From Streptomyces griseochromogenes (lineage in GTDB: Bacteria > Actinomycetota > Actinomycetes > Streptomycetales > Streptomycetaceae), in the NCBI RefSeq assembly GCF_001542625.1, contig NZ_CP016279.1, forward strand, positions 5,332,001 through 5,396,000: a stretch of DNA of 64,000 nucleotides. Direction: 5' to 3'. The notes under the pieces are model-generated. The model was given only the letters and a program-made list of their open reading frames with translations, made no database searches and was not told the DNA's origin. Positions 8,976-18,700 of the stretch are shown piece by piece; the first letter of the stretch is position 1; every line of letters begins with the position of its first letter. The translations under genes and the position numbers were made by a program.

Positions 8976-9273
8976 CTTGTTTCCGGCTCCGGGTGGTGTC
9001 CGGTGCCGTTCACGTGAACAAGACTGGCAGGGCTGCCTGACGGGGGACTGATGTCTTCCTGAGGTGGTCTGCTGGGGGAGCGTGGCGGTCCGGCGCTGCA
9101 CTCCGTCAGCCGGGGCAGAGGACTGTCGCGGTTTCTCTCAGCGGTTTGTCGTCCCGGCGGTGCGTGGTGCGTGCCCAGAAGGGCGCCCGGCGTCCGTGCC
9201 CCCCCGGAGGTGAATGGAGGTGAGCCCTGCCGCTCCTGGTGGGAGTGGCAGGGCCAGGGGGTGCGGGTGGGGG
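8976..9273. other. Intergenic stretch, no gene seen
   Basis: About 300 bases between the tRNA-like sequence and the 3' end of the large LamG protein gene. I see no convincing coding frame or strong terminator hairpin. Confidence 0.5.
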
Positions 9274-12200
9274 TCAGTGGAGTGCGCTGACCTCGGTGGC
9301 CGACAGTGTTCGGGGGTAGACGTGGACGTCTGTGACGGAGCCGGGGAAGGCCAGATATGGGGTGGTGGTGGAGGCGCTGTTGACGCAGCCGCCGATGGTC
9401 AGGGGCATGGAGGAGTCGTACTGGGGGCTGAGGTTGGTGGCGGTGCCCATCAGGGTGCCGTTCTGGTAGAGGGCCATCGAGCCGGTTCCGGAGGCTCCCG
9501 CGACGGGTGCCCGGTAGGTGGCGACGAGGTGGGTCCAGGTGCCGACCGGGCCGCTGTTGGCGTCTCCTTCCGCGGTGGGGAAGTCGGAGTTCTCATCGTT
9601 GGTGGTGCTGGTCTGGAACATCCAGGCGCCACTGGGTTTGTCGTAGGACAGGTAGAAGGATTGGTGTTGCGTGGTGCCCTGGCAGACCGCGGTGGTGCCG
9701 AGAGCAGAGTTGATCTTGACCCAGGCCGACACGGTGTAGTCGCCGAGCGTGTTCACTGCGCTCTGTTTGCTCTTGAGGAAGCCGGTGCTGCCGTCGAACG
9801 CGACGCTGCCGGCCATCCCGCTCGGGGCGTTCGTGCTGAAGGTGGTGCTGCCGGACGGGGTGAGCGGGTTGAGGGATGCGGTGTCGGTGCCGTCTGCGGC
9901 GAGTTTCCACTCGTCCTCGGGCATGCCCTTGTCCCAACCGGAGGGCACGATCACGCTGCCCGTGCCGGCCTCGCTGCCGGACATGGCGTACGGGTAGACC
10001 TGGACGTCCGAGACGGAGCCGGGGAAGGCGTTGTACGGCGTGGTCGAGTCAGGACTGTTGACGCAGCCGCCGATGGTCAGGGGCATGGAGGAGTCGTACT
10101 GCGGAGTGAGGTTGGTGGCGGTGCCCATGAGGGTGCCGTTCTGGTAGATCGACATGGCACCCGTGCTGGAGTCACCGTCCACGGGAGCGGTGTAGGTGAC
10201 GAGGAGGTGCGTCCAGGTACCCAAGGCTCCGGTGTTGGTGTCTCCTTCCGCGGTCGGGAAGCCGGCGCTGTCGTCGTTGGCTGTCGTGGTCTGGAACATC
10301 CAGCCCTTATTGCTGCTGTCGTATCCGATGTAGAACGCCTGGTGCTGGCTGGTTCCCTCGCAGATGGCGGTGGCGGGACCGGCTGCCGAGTCGAGCTTCA
10401 CCCACGCCGAGACGGTGTAGTCCGCGAGGGTGTTGATCGCCGTGTGGTCGCTCTCCAGAAAACCGGTACTGCCGTCGAAGGACGTGGCGCCCGCAGGGGC
10501 GTTGACGGCATCGGGTCCGGCCGCATTGAAGGTCACCTTTCCGACTGTGGTGAACGGGTTTTCCCCGCGTTGGTCGGTGCTGTCGGAGGCCAGCTCCCAC
10601 TCGTCGTCGGGGGTGTCACTGTCGGTGGCGACCGGGACGATCAGGTTCGGCGCCGTGCTGACGACCTGCGTGTTGGTGTCACTCAGGTACCGGCTGGCGA
10701 GGTCGGCGTAGTACGTGTTGGACGGGCTGCCACCCGAAAGGTCGCCCGCCTTCACGGACGACGACGTGGCGGTGCCGTCCGTAGACACCGCCGCCGCGAA
10801 GTCGATGACCTGCGTCCGGAAAGCCTCCAGCAGGTAGCTGTTCACCTGCTCGCGTGCGCTCTCCTGCGTCGCGGTGCCCGGGTGGGCGGCGGTGAACGGC
10901 GGGATGGTGGTGAGGTAGACGGTGATGTTGGAGTCCTGGGTCACCGGCTTCCCGTCGATATAAATCTGACTGTCGTCGGCGTAGTACGAACTCAGCTCGT
11001 TGTTGAGCGTGGACAGTCCGTTCTCGACGTTCGTGGCACAGGTGTTGGCGTCGCTCGTGCAGTTGAGCAGGTTGGCGGCGCCGGTGGAGACGAGGACGGT
11101 GCGCACGTTGCCCTGGGCCAGGACATTGCGGTCCAGCGGATTGAGCGCGCTGGTCGGGGTGTCGCTGTAGGTGCCCTGCGGCAGCAGGTTGTTGTTCAGG
11201 CTGCTGCTGTTGGTGCCGGCGTTGAGGACGCCGTAGTCCACGGTGCTGTCGCCGTTGGGGTCGTCGGCGAGAGCGCCGGTGATGGCGTCGCTGAGGTGGT
11301 GCTGACCGTCGCCGCTCGCGGTGTCCCCGTTGACGCTCTGGTCGCCGTAGAGGACCAGGGAGCCGGTGGGGGCGGTGGTGGGTGTGGTGACGTCGATGCC
11401 GGCCAGGTAGGGCAGGCCGGTGTACGTCGTCTGCGTGTACTTGCCGGCCGTGGTGTCACCGGTGCGGTTGGCCGCGTCGCTGACCCACACGGGGGTCTGG
11501 GCCGTGGCATGGCCGGGCATGGCGGACAGTGAGCCGTGCACCTGCAGGCTGACCAGCACGGTCGCCTGCTGCGCGACGGCCAGTGCCACGGGGTCGCTGG
11601 TGACGTCGCCGCCCGCGGGGATGGTGACGGTGGTGGCGCCGCCGAAGGTCAGCGGTATCGGTGCCGCGGCCGTCGTGGCGCCGCCCGCGGTGCCGTCCTG
11701 CAGGGCGACGGAGGCCGCGTCGAAGGCCACCGGGCTGGTGCCCATCGCGTTGGAGAGGTGGATGCGGACCCCGTTGCCGTCATCGGTGCCGATGCTGATG
11801 TGTGCCGGGATGCGCAGCGTCTGTCCGTTGACGGTGGCGATGCTGCCGCCGGACTGCTGCACCTTAGCGGTGTCCTGGACGGAGGACCAGGTGCCGACCC
11901 AGTGCTGGGCGCTCGACCCGCTGCCGGTGACGGCCAACGGCCGCACACCGACTCCGAGGACGTGCAGGGAGGGCTGACCGGCCTGGACGCCGTTGGTGAA
12001 CAGCGGCAGGGAGATACTGCTGACGACAGAGCCTGGGCATTCCAGCGGGACGCTGATCGCGTAGATCTTCGGACCGGAGCTGGGACTGGTCTGGGTGTTG
12101 TTGCTGTGGTTCTCGTGGACCAGGGGCACCGAGGTAGCGGAGGAGGGGCCGCTGAGCCAGTCGGGCACGGTGTCCAGTTGGTATTCCTGGTTGGCGGGGT

Positions 12201-15200
12201 CGCCGTTGGGATCCAGGCAGTTGTTCTTGGCGTAGGTGATGGTGCCGGTGGCGCCCTTGGCTGCGCCGCCGGTGGCGAAGGCGAGGAAGACCACAGCGCC
12301 ACCGGTGTTCGTCGCACCGCTGCTCGGAACGGTGAGGGTCTGGCCGGACGCCAGCATGTTGTCGTAAGTGCCGGTGCCGAACTTCGGTAGCGTGATGGTG
12401 GCGCCGTCTACGGTCACTGTCTTGCCGCTCTGCCAGCCGGCCGTGCTGGTCAGGTCGGCGGAGTTGATGCTGTTGCCGGAGCCGTCGGCGTCGGCCGGGC
12501 TGGTCGTGGTGGTGAAGGTGCTGGTGGCGGTGTTGTTCAGGCAGCTGCTGGTGGCGTTGATTGTGCAGGACAGCGCGGGCGCGAGCCGCAGCACGTCGAT
12601 GCCGGCCTGGTAGCCGGTGGAGCTGGGGTTCTTGCCGGTCAGAGTGAGGGTCAGGGTGTGCACACCCTGCTTGAGGGTGAGCAGCTGGCCGCTGGAGTCC
12701 TTGGGGATCCCGAGGTTGACGAACCGGGTGGTGACGTAGGAGCTGTAGGCGTCGAAGCCGCTGATCAGAGTGGACTCGGTGGGCTTGCCCGCGTCCAGGA
12801 CCAGACGGTAGATACCGTAGTCCTTGGCCTTGGTCAGATTGGCGCCGAAGCCCCAGGAGCCGTCCTTGGGGATGTCGAAGCTGAACGTCGCGCTGTCACC
12901 GCTGACGACCTTCGAGGTGCTGCTCTTGCTGGCGAGAAAGGCCTGGTAGCCGTCAGCGAACTCATAACCGCTGCCGGCGGCCTGGCTGATCAGCTGACCG
13001 CCCTTGGTGGTCGTGGTCGCCTTCGGCACGGCGGTGGTCGTGTTGTCGGTGTTGGTCGCCGTCCAGCCGCTGATCATCTTGTCGCCGTAGGCGTACGTCG
13101 GGGTGCTGGTGCCGGCGTAGAAGGCGTAGGACGTCTGGGTGAGGGACGTCGAGCCGGCCTGGTCCACGGCTTTGGCGTACAGGGTGTGCGGTCCGCTCTG
13201 GCCGGGGGCGAAGGCGGGGGAGGCGCTGCCGTTGATGACCGAGGTCCCGGTGCCCGGGCCGTTGTCGGAGGCGACGTAGTACGCCTTGCCCTGCGCGATC
13301 TTCGTGCTCGTGGTCCAGTGGGCGACGCTGCTGCTGTACACCGTGTTGCCGAGCGTGCCGTCCAGAGAGAACAGGTAGCCGGTGATGTTGTTGGTGTGGT
13401 TGTTGCTGAGAGTGAAGGTGCCCTTGTCACCGAAGGCAGAGCCTATCTGCCTGGCCGGGAACTGACTCGATGTCACCGTCGGGGCCGGTGGTGCGCTGGT
13501 GTCGACCGTGAAGGTCTGTGTCCTCGTCCAGATGCCGGAGCCGGTGCCGGCCCAGTAGCCGGCCGCGTTCTGTGCGGTGGCTTTCCAGGTGTAGGTGCCG
13601 TCCGGCAGGCTCGGCGTGGTCCAGTCACTGCCGTTGGTGTTGTACCGGGCGCGTTTCTTCGAGTCCGTGCTGGGGCCAAAGCCCTGATGCACCAGTGTGC
13701 CGGAGGAGTTGTAGACGTTGTACTCGATGCGCACCAGCTCACTGCCGCCCGCCAGGTCGGGGTCGACCGCTCGCGCGGACAGCGTCGGGGTGTGGGTGGT
13801 GGTCATCGTCTTGCCCATGCTCACCGCAGACGGCTTGATGGAGGGGGTGCCGGTGCCGTTCTTGAGCTTGGGCCGGTAGCTGTAGGTGACCGACATGGTG
13901 GCGCCGCCGCCGTAGGCGAGCTGCTTCCACTGGTGAGGGTCGTTCATGTCGGGGGACTGGACCATCAGCGTCATACTCTTCCAGCCGCCGGCCGCCGCGC
14001 TCTGCGCACGCGAGGTCACGTCGAACTCGAGCGACGGCGGGCTGACCGAGGAGTGGGCGCCATCGGTGACAGGACAGGTGCCCGCCTCGTGGCTCTTGGG
14101 GTTGGTGCCTAGCGAGCCGGTACGTCCGTCGGGCTCGTGGCCCCAGTACAGCGAGGAGGAGCCCCATCCGGCGGGACGGTCGGTGCCGTAGACGGCGGCT
14201 GGGGTGTCGTCGCAGGAGGCGGCGGAGAGCTGCTTCACGTATAGCGAGGCGTGGGTGACCACAGCGCCTTTGATGCCGCTGGTGTTCATCTGGTAGTAGG
14301 TGCGGGCCCGTTCGCCGTTGCCGGGAGGATTGTTGTCCCAACCCTCACGGGCATTGGTGGCACCCGTGGTGGACGTCGAGTTGTAGACGTTCCATCCGTT
14401 GTCGGAGATCCGCGCCCAGTCCAGCTGGGAGGGCCTGCCGCTCCACTCGGGGTCGATGTAGACCGGGTAGGAGGTGCTCTTGGAGGTGAGCAACTTCTTG
14501 TCCAGGTCCAGCAGTTGTCTGCCAGGCTTGAGGCTCACCCGGACCTGGGCGCGGTGTGTGCCGACCTTGGCCGCCGCCTTGTGCTCGGCACGGGCGGAGG
14601 AGGTGGTCGCGGTGTGCGTGAGGCTCGTGGCCTTCTGGCCAGCACTGTCCCACATCAGCGCGGTGTCACTGTGGAACACCGTCTCACCTGTGCGCTTGTC
14701 CGTGGCCTGCGCACCACCATCGCGGGTGGCAGCCAGCTTCAGATTGGCCGAGGTGGTGCTGAGCGCAAGGCTCCGCAGGCGTGGATCGGCCGCCGCCTTG
14801 GGGGACTTGACCACGAGGATCGAGGAGTAGCCGGAGGCGTCCGCGGTCAGTTGCAGGTCGACCTGGGGTAGCACATCTGGGTAGGTGGCGGTATCACCAG
14901 ATACCACCGGCGTGGGTAGCGCGTCCGGCCAGGAAAAGCCCAGCTTGTCGTCGCCGCTCCGCATCGTGACCAGAGCACCGGAGCCGCCGCCGGAGAATGC
15001 CACATTTGTGACGGCGGCCTTGGGCGCCCAGGTCCCGTCCGCCTGTCGCACGAGCGTGGTGTCGATCGGTACCCACTTCCTGTGCTGCAGGGTGCGCTGC
15101 GGCATCGAGGAGTCGGTGCGGGTGAACGTGCCGTCCGGGTTGGCCACTACCAGCGTGCCGGTGTCGGTGAGCTGATCGACTGTCACCGGCTTGCCGGTTG

Positions 15201-15429
15201 CCTTGGCCTGGGCGGACGCCGACTCTGTGGGGTTGAGCCGCCTGTCGGCTGACGATTGGCCATCGCTTGCTGCGGAGTGCTCGGGCGATGGAGCAGGAGC
15301 GCCGGATGCCGCATGGGCAGGTGCCATGGCGGCCGGTGACCCGGCGGCCATGACTATGGCGAGAACGGTGGCGACCGACCTCGGCGCGGAGCGTCTGGGC
15401 CCACGTCTGGGTGTGCGAGAGGCGGACAT
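9274..15429 (-). CDS. Giant secreted protein: DNRLRE-like region, degenerate SGNH-hydrolase-like domain, two LamG domains
   Basis: A 2051-residue protein with a Sec signal (residues 1-41, VATVLAIVMAAGSPAAMAPA). Residues 60-330 form the conserved pre-DNRLRE region, ending YPVYIDPEWSGRPS. Residues 330-520 are DNRLRE-like (RTYYQMNTSGIKGAVVTHAS ... SLEFDVTSRAQSAA). Ig-like and jelly-roll parts follow. Around 1165-1560 lies an SGNH/GDSL-esterase-like domain (HWVGTWSSVQDTAKVQQSGG, SIGTDDGNGVRIHLSNAMGT), but GDSI is replaced by GDQS. The C-terminal 470 residues hold two similar LamG domains (GSTGFLESDHTAINTLADYT; GSTGFLKSKQSAVNTLGDYT). It is divergent from the Rhs toxin gene. Probably cell-surface or extracellular; role unknown. 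Confidence 0.85.
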   Translation of the reverse strand: MSASRTPRRGPRRSAPRSVATVLAIVMAAGSPAAMAPAHAASGAPAPSPEHSAASDGQSSADRRLNPTESASAQAKATGKPVTVDQLTDTGTLVVANPDGTFTRTDSSMPQRTLQHRKWVPIDTTLVRQADGTWAPKAAVTNVAFSGGGSGALVTMRSGDDKLGFSWPDALPTPVVSGDTATYPDVLPQVDLQLTADASGYSSILVVKSPKAAADPRLRSLALSTTSANLKLAATRDGGAQATDKRTGETVFHSDTALMWDSAGQKATSLTHTATTSSARAEHKAAAKVGTHRAQVRVSLKPGRQLLDLDKKLLTSKSTSYPVYIDPEWSGRPSQLDWARISDNGWNVYNSTSTTGATNAREGWDNNPPGNGERARTYYQMNTSGIKGAVVTHASLYVKQLSAASCDDTPAAVYGTDRPAGWGSSSLYWGHEPDGRTGSLGTNPKSHEAGTCPVTDGAHSSVSPPSLEFDVTSRAQSAAAGGWKSMTLMVQSPDMNDPHQWKQLAYGGGATMSVTYSYRPKLKNGTGTPSIKPSAVSMGKTMTTTHTPTLSARAVDPDLAGGSELVRIEYNVYNSSGTLVHQGFGPSTDSKKRARYNTNGSDWTTPSLPDGTYTWKATAQNAAGYWAGTGSGIWTRTQTFTVDTSAPPAPTVTSSQFPARQIGSAFGDKGTFTLSNNHTNNITGYLFSLDGTLGNTVYSSSVAHWTTSTKIAQGKAYYVASDNGPGTGTSVINGSASPAFAPGQSGPHTLYAKAVDQAGSTSLTQTSYAFYAGTSTPTYAYGDKMISGWTATNTDNTTTAVPKATTTTKGGQLISQAAGSGYEFADGYQAFLASKSSTSKVVSGDSATFSFDIPKDGSWGFGANLTKAKDYGIYRLVLDAGKPTESTLISGFDAYSSYVTTRFVNLGIPKDSSGQLLTLKQGVHTLTLTLTGKNPSSTGYQAGIDVLRLAPALSCTINATSSCLNNTATSTFTTTTSPADADGSGNSINSADLTSTAGWQSGKTVTVDGATITLPKFGTGTYDNMLASGQTLTVPSSGATNTGGAVVFLAFATGGAAKGATGTITYAKNNCLDPNGDPANQEYQLDTVPDWLSGPSSATSVPLVHENHSNNTQTSPSSGPKIYAISVPLECPGSVVSSISLPLFTNGVQAGQPSLHVLGVGVRPLAVTGSGSSAQHWVGTWSSVQDTAKVQQSGGSIATVNGQTLRIPAHISIGTDDGNGVRIHLSNAMGTSPVAFDAASVALQDGTAGGATTAAAPIPLTFGGATTVTIPAGGDVTSDPVALAVAQQATVLVSLQVHGSLSAMPGHATAQTPVWVSDAANRTGDTTAGKYTQTTYTGLPYLAGIDVTTPTTAPTGSLVLYGDQSVNGDTASGDGQHHLSDAITGALADDPNGDSTVDYGVLNAGTNSSSLNNNLLPQGTYSDTPTSALNPLDRNVLAQGNVRTVLVSTGAANLLNCTSDANTCATNVENGLSTLNNELSSYYADDSQIYIDGKPVTQDSNITVYLTTIPPFTAAHPGTATQESAREQVNSYLLEAFRTQVIDFAAAVSTDGTATSSSVKAGDLSGGSPSNTYYADLASRYLSDTNTQVVSTAPNLIVPVATDSDTPDDEWELASDSTDQRGENPFTTVGKVTFNAAGPDAVNAPAGATSFDGSTGFLESDHTAINTLADYTVSAWVKLDSAAGPATAICEGTSQHQAFYIGYDSSNKGWMFQTTTANDDSAGFPTAEGDTNTGALGTWTHLLVTYTAPVDGDSSTGAMSIYQNGTLMGTATNLTPQYDSSMPLTIGGCVNSPDSTTPYNAFPGSVSDVQVYPYAMSGSEAGTGSVIVPSGWDKGMPEDEWKLAADGTDTASLNPLTPSGSTTFSTNAPSGMAGSVAFDGSTGFLKSKQSAVNTLGDYTVSAWVKINSALGTTAVCQGTTQHQSFYLSYDKPSGAWMFQTSTTNDENSDFPTAEGDANSGPVGTWTHLVATYRAPVAGASGTGSMALYQNGTLMGTATNLSPQYDSSMPLTIGGCVNSASTTTPYLAFPGSVTDVHVYPRTLSATEVSALH
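9288..10480. repeat. Tandem duplication encoding two LamG domains
   Basis: Two copies of roughly 0.5 kb, about 680 bp apart, share long identical runs. One example is the block reading GCAGCCGCCGATGGTCAGGG at both about 9380 and 10063. They encode the duplicated C-terminal LamG domains of the giant secreted protein. Confidence 0.6.
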
Positions 15430-15601
15430 TGAAGTTCGGATCCTTCGCAGTTCAGGCGGTTCCCCCCGTGGGCTCCGCGCCGCTGTGCATTCTCAGGGCC
15501 GACGGATGCGGGGGTCCATCGTCAACTGATCGACCTGGTACTCGTGGTGGTCCGTTTTTGACGGATGCGGGTTGACTTGGGATCCAATCTGGGTGATTTC
15601 T

Positions 15602-15630
15602 TTGCTCTTCATGTGGAGATGCTTTACATA
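15602..15630 (+). promoter_or_regulatory. Candidate promoter for the Rhs toxin gene
   Basis: TTGCTC and TACATA separated by 17 bases, in the AT-richer divergent intergenic region 15430-15766. The leader to ATG 15767 is about 130 bases. Proposed from spacing and hexamer resemblance only; the promoter for the divergent LamG gene was not resolved. Confidence 0.35.
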
Positions 15631-15766
15631 TTGTGTTGGATTCAGCACCTAGCGTGAAGTTTTCGTGGGGGGCTTGATCGACTGTGCCTCCCCTTCGGCG
15701 TGCACTCAAACTGCTTCGCAAGCAGAAGAGTTGGGCGTTTCGGGACCGAGGAGGGGGACGCACCGC

Positions 15767-18700
15767 ATGGCGCGGACAACGGGGTGGGAGCGTGTTCGGG
15801 CAAGGCGCGCGACCCGGAGGGCTCATCGCACAGCAGTGGTGACGGCGGGCGCCTTGCTGGTGGGCCTGCTTCCCTCCGGCATGGCCACCGCTGCCACTGT
15901 GGAGAAGCGGCACGTGTCGGCCCCGGCCCTTCCGCATGACAAGCGGATCCCCTTCACACATGCCAGACCGAAGCGGGGCTCCTCTCCCAAGGAGTTCAAG
16001 CACTTCAATCCCGCCACGCACGCCCAGCTTCCCGCGCCCGGCAGCGCCGTGGTCACCCTGCCCGTTGCTCCTGCTTCCACGAGGCTGACTGCCAAAGCGA
16101 CGCAAGTGCGGGCCGGGAGCACGCCCGTCCTGCTCGGTGCCGCCGCGACCGCACGGCCTCAGGGGACCGCCGTCACCGAAACACAGCGCGTGCGGGTGGC
16201 CGTGCTGGACCAGAAGGCCGCGCGCGCCGCCGGTGTCCACGGTGTGCTCTTCACCCTGCAGCGCACCAGCCCCGGGGGCGGAAAGGTCGCACTGCGGGTG
16301 GACGACTCTTCGTTCCGCTACGCCTTCGGCGGTGAGTTCGCCTCCCGTCTGCACCTGGCCCAGCTGCCCGCGTGCGCCCTGACCATCCCCAAGCTGACGC
16401 GCTGCCAGACACAGACTCCGGTGCGCGCGACCCCTGGTGCACCACTGTCCGCCCAAGTCTCCGTACCCGAGGCAGCCCCCAATGCTTCCGGAGCCAGCCT
16501 CTCTCCTCTCTCGGCAACGACTTCGCCCAGCCAGACGGTTGTCATGGCCGCGACCTCGGGCACCTCGGGCTCCGCCGGTGACTACTCGGCGACCAGTCTG
16601 TCGCCCGGCGGCTCCTGGTCCACCACGGGCAACGCCGGCTCCTTCACCTACAGCTACCCGATCACGGTCCCCGCGGCCATCGGTGGAGCGGCGCCGAAGG
16701 TAGACCTGTCGTACGACTCCTCCAGTCAGGACGCGCGCACGGAAGGGACGAACAACCAGTCCTCCTGGCTCGGTGACGGCTGGAACTCGACCGAGAACTA
16801 CATCGAGCGCACCTACAAGTCGTGCAACGGCGACTCGTCCGCGGGCGCGCCCAAGAACGACGGGGACCAGTGCTGGGCGGGGCAGATCCTCACCCTGTCG
16901 CTGAACGGCAAGTCCACCGACATCGTCTACGACGACGCCACCAAGACCTTCCATCCCGCCGACGACGACTCGACCACCAAGATCGAGAACCTGACCAGCG
17001 CCAAGAACAACACCGACAACGGCGAGTACTTCAAGGTCACCGAGAACGGTGTGCAGTACTTCTTCGGCCTCAACCGGCTGCCGGGTTGGTCCAGCGGCAA
17101 GGACGAGACGAAGTCCGTGTGGACCATGCCGGTCTACCACGCGCACAGCGGTGTATCGGCGTGCCCGGACAGCACGGACTTCGCCTCCACCTCCTGCACG
17201 CTCGGCTACCGGTTCAACCTGGACTACGCCGTCGACACCCACGGCAACGCCACCGCCTGGTACTACAGCCCGGAGACCGGCTACTACGGCGCAGACATGA
17301 AGGACACCGCGGTCGCCTACACCCGCGGCGGCACCCTGTCCCGGATCGACTACGGCATGACCTCCTCGACGATCTACTCGGGCACCGCACCGGAGCAGAT
17401 CCTCTTCGACACCGCCGAGCGCTGCATCCCGGGCACGCCGTCGGGCAACACGTGCGCAGACAGCCAGTTCACCGCGGCCAACGCCGCCTACTGGCCGGAC
17501 GTGCCGGTGGACTTGAACTGCGCCTCGGGCAAGAGCTGCACCAACCACGGGCCGAGCTTCTGGTCCCGCAAACGCCTGACGTCCATCACGACTCAGATCC
17601 AGACCGGCGGGGCGACCAAGCAGGTCGACAAGTACAGCTTCACTCAGTCCTTTCCCGACGGCGGCGACCATGCCCCCACGCTGTGGCTGGACTCGGTACA
17701 GCGCACCGGCCTGGACACGTTGGGTGGCGCGTCGGGCAGTGCCTCGATGCCGGCGGTGAGCTTCGACCCGCCGCTGCAGCTACCCAACCGGGTCGGCACG
17801 ATCCCGCAGATGCCGCTGATGTACCACGACCGCATCCAGACGGTCACCAGCGAGACCGGCGCCCAGACTACCGTCACCTACGACCGGCCCGAATGCTCCA
17901 GCGCCCCGGCCAGCGACCCGAACGATCCCACGGACGCGGCGGCTAAGACGTTCGCCTCCACCAACACCCTGTCGTGCTTCCCGGTGTACTGGACCCCCTA
18001 TGGTCAGCCGGCGCCGTGGATGGACTGGTTCTACAAGTACAAGGTCGCCTCGGTCGTCACACAAGACCCGCACAACTCCTACCAGGACGGCACCCAGCCG
18101 GAGCTGGAGACGGATTACACCTACAAGGGCAAGCCGGGCTGGCACTACGACGACAACGAGGTCGTCAAGGCCAAGAACCGCACCTGGGGACAGTTCCGCG
18201 GCTACCCAGAGGTGGATGCCACCACCGGTGACACGAACGTCTTCCACTACACCAACGGCGCCAAGGTCCACGACCAGAAGACGCTGACGAAGACGTACTA
18301 CTTCCTGGGCATGAACGGCGACACCCTGCCCGGCGGCAAGACGCGCTCGGTGCCCGACCTGACCAGTCAGGACGGCACCACCGCCACTGTCGCCGACGAC
18401 GACGCGCTGGCCGGGCAGGTCTTCGAGACCGATACCTACACTGCCTCCGGCGGCGGCCTGGACAAGGCCGTCGTCACCGTGCCCAAGATCATCGGACCCA
18501 CCGCTACCCGCAACCGCAGCGGCATGCCGGACCTGACGGCGCAGATGGTCCGCACCGCCAAGTCGCTCACCCGGCAGGCGGTCTCCTACGGCTGGCGCAA
18601 GACCGAGACCGACACCTTCTACAACACGACACTGGGCAAGTCGACCACCGGTATGGCGGTGCAGGCCGACGACCGGGGTGAGAGTGCCGACAGCGACAAC

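Noticed and set aside
9214..11532. Long plus-strand open frame (772 codons), with others at 11536-12390 and 12658-14112
   Set aside because: They lie opposite the 2051-residue secreted protein gene and have Gly/Val/Arg-rich, repeat-free-of-meaning composition typical of antisense frames in high-GC DNA.
15452..17671. 739-codon minus-strand open frame over the Rhs gene start
   Set aside because: Antisense shadow: the plus strand carries a signal peptide and recognisable domains with correct codon bias.
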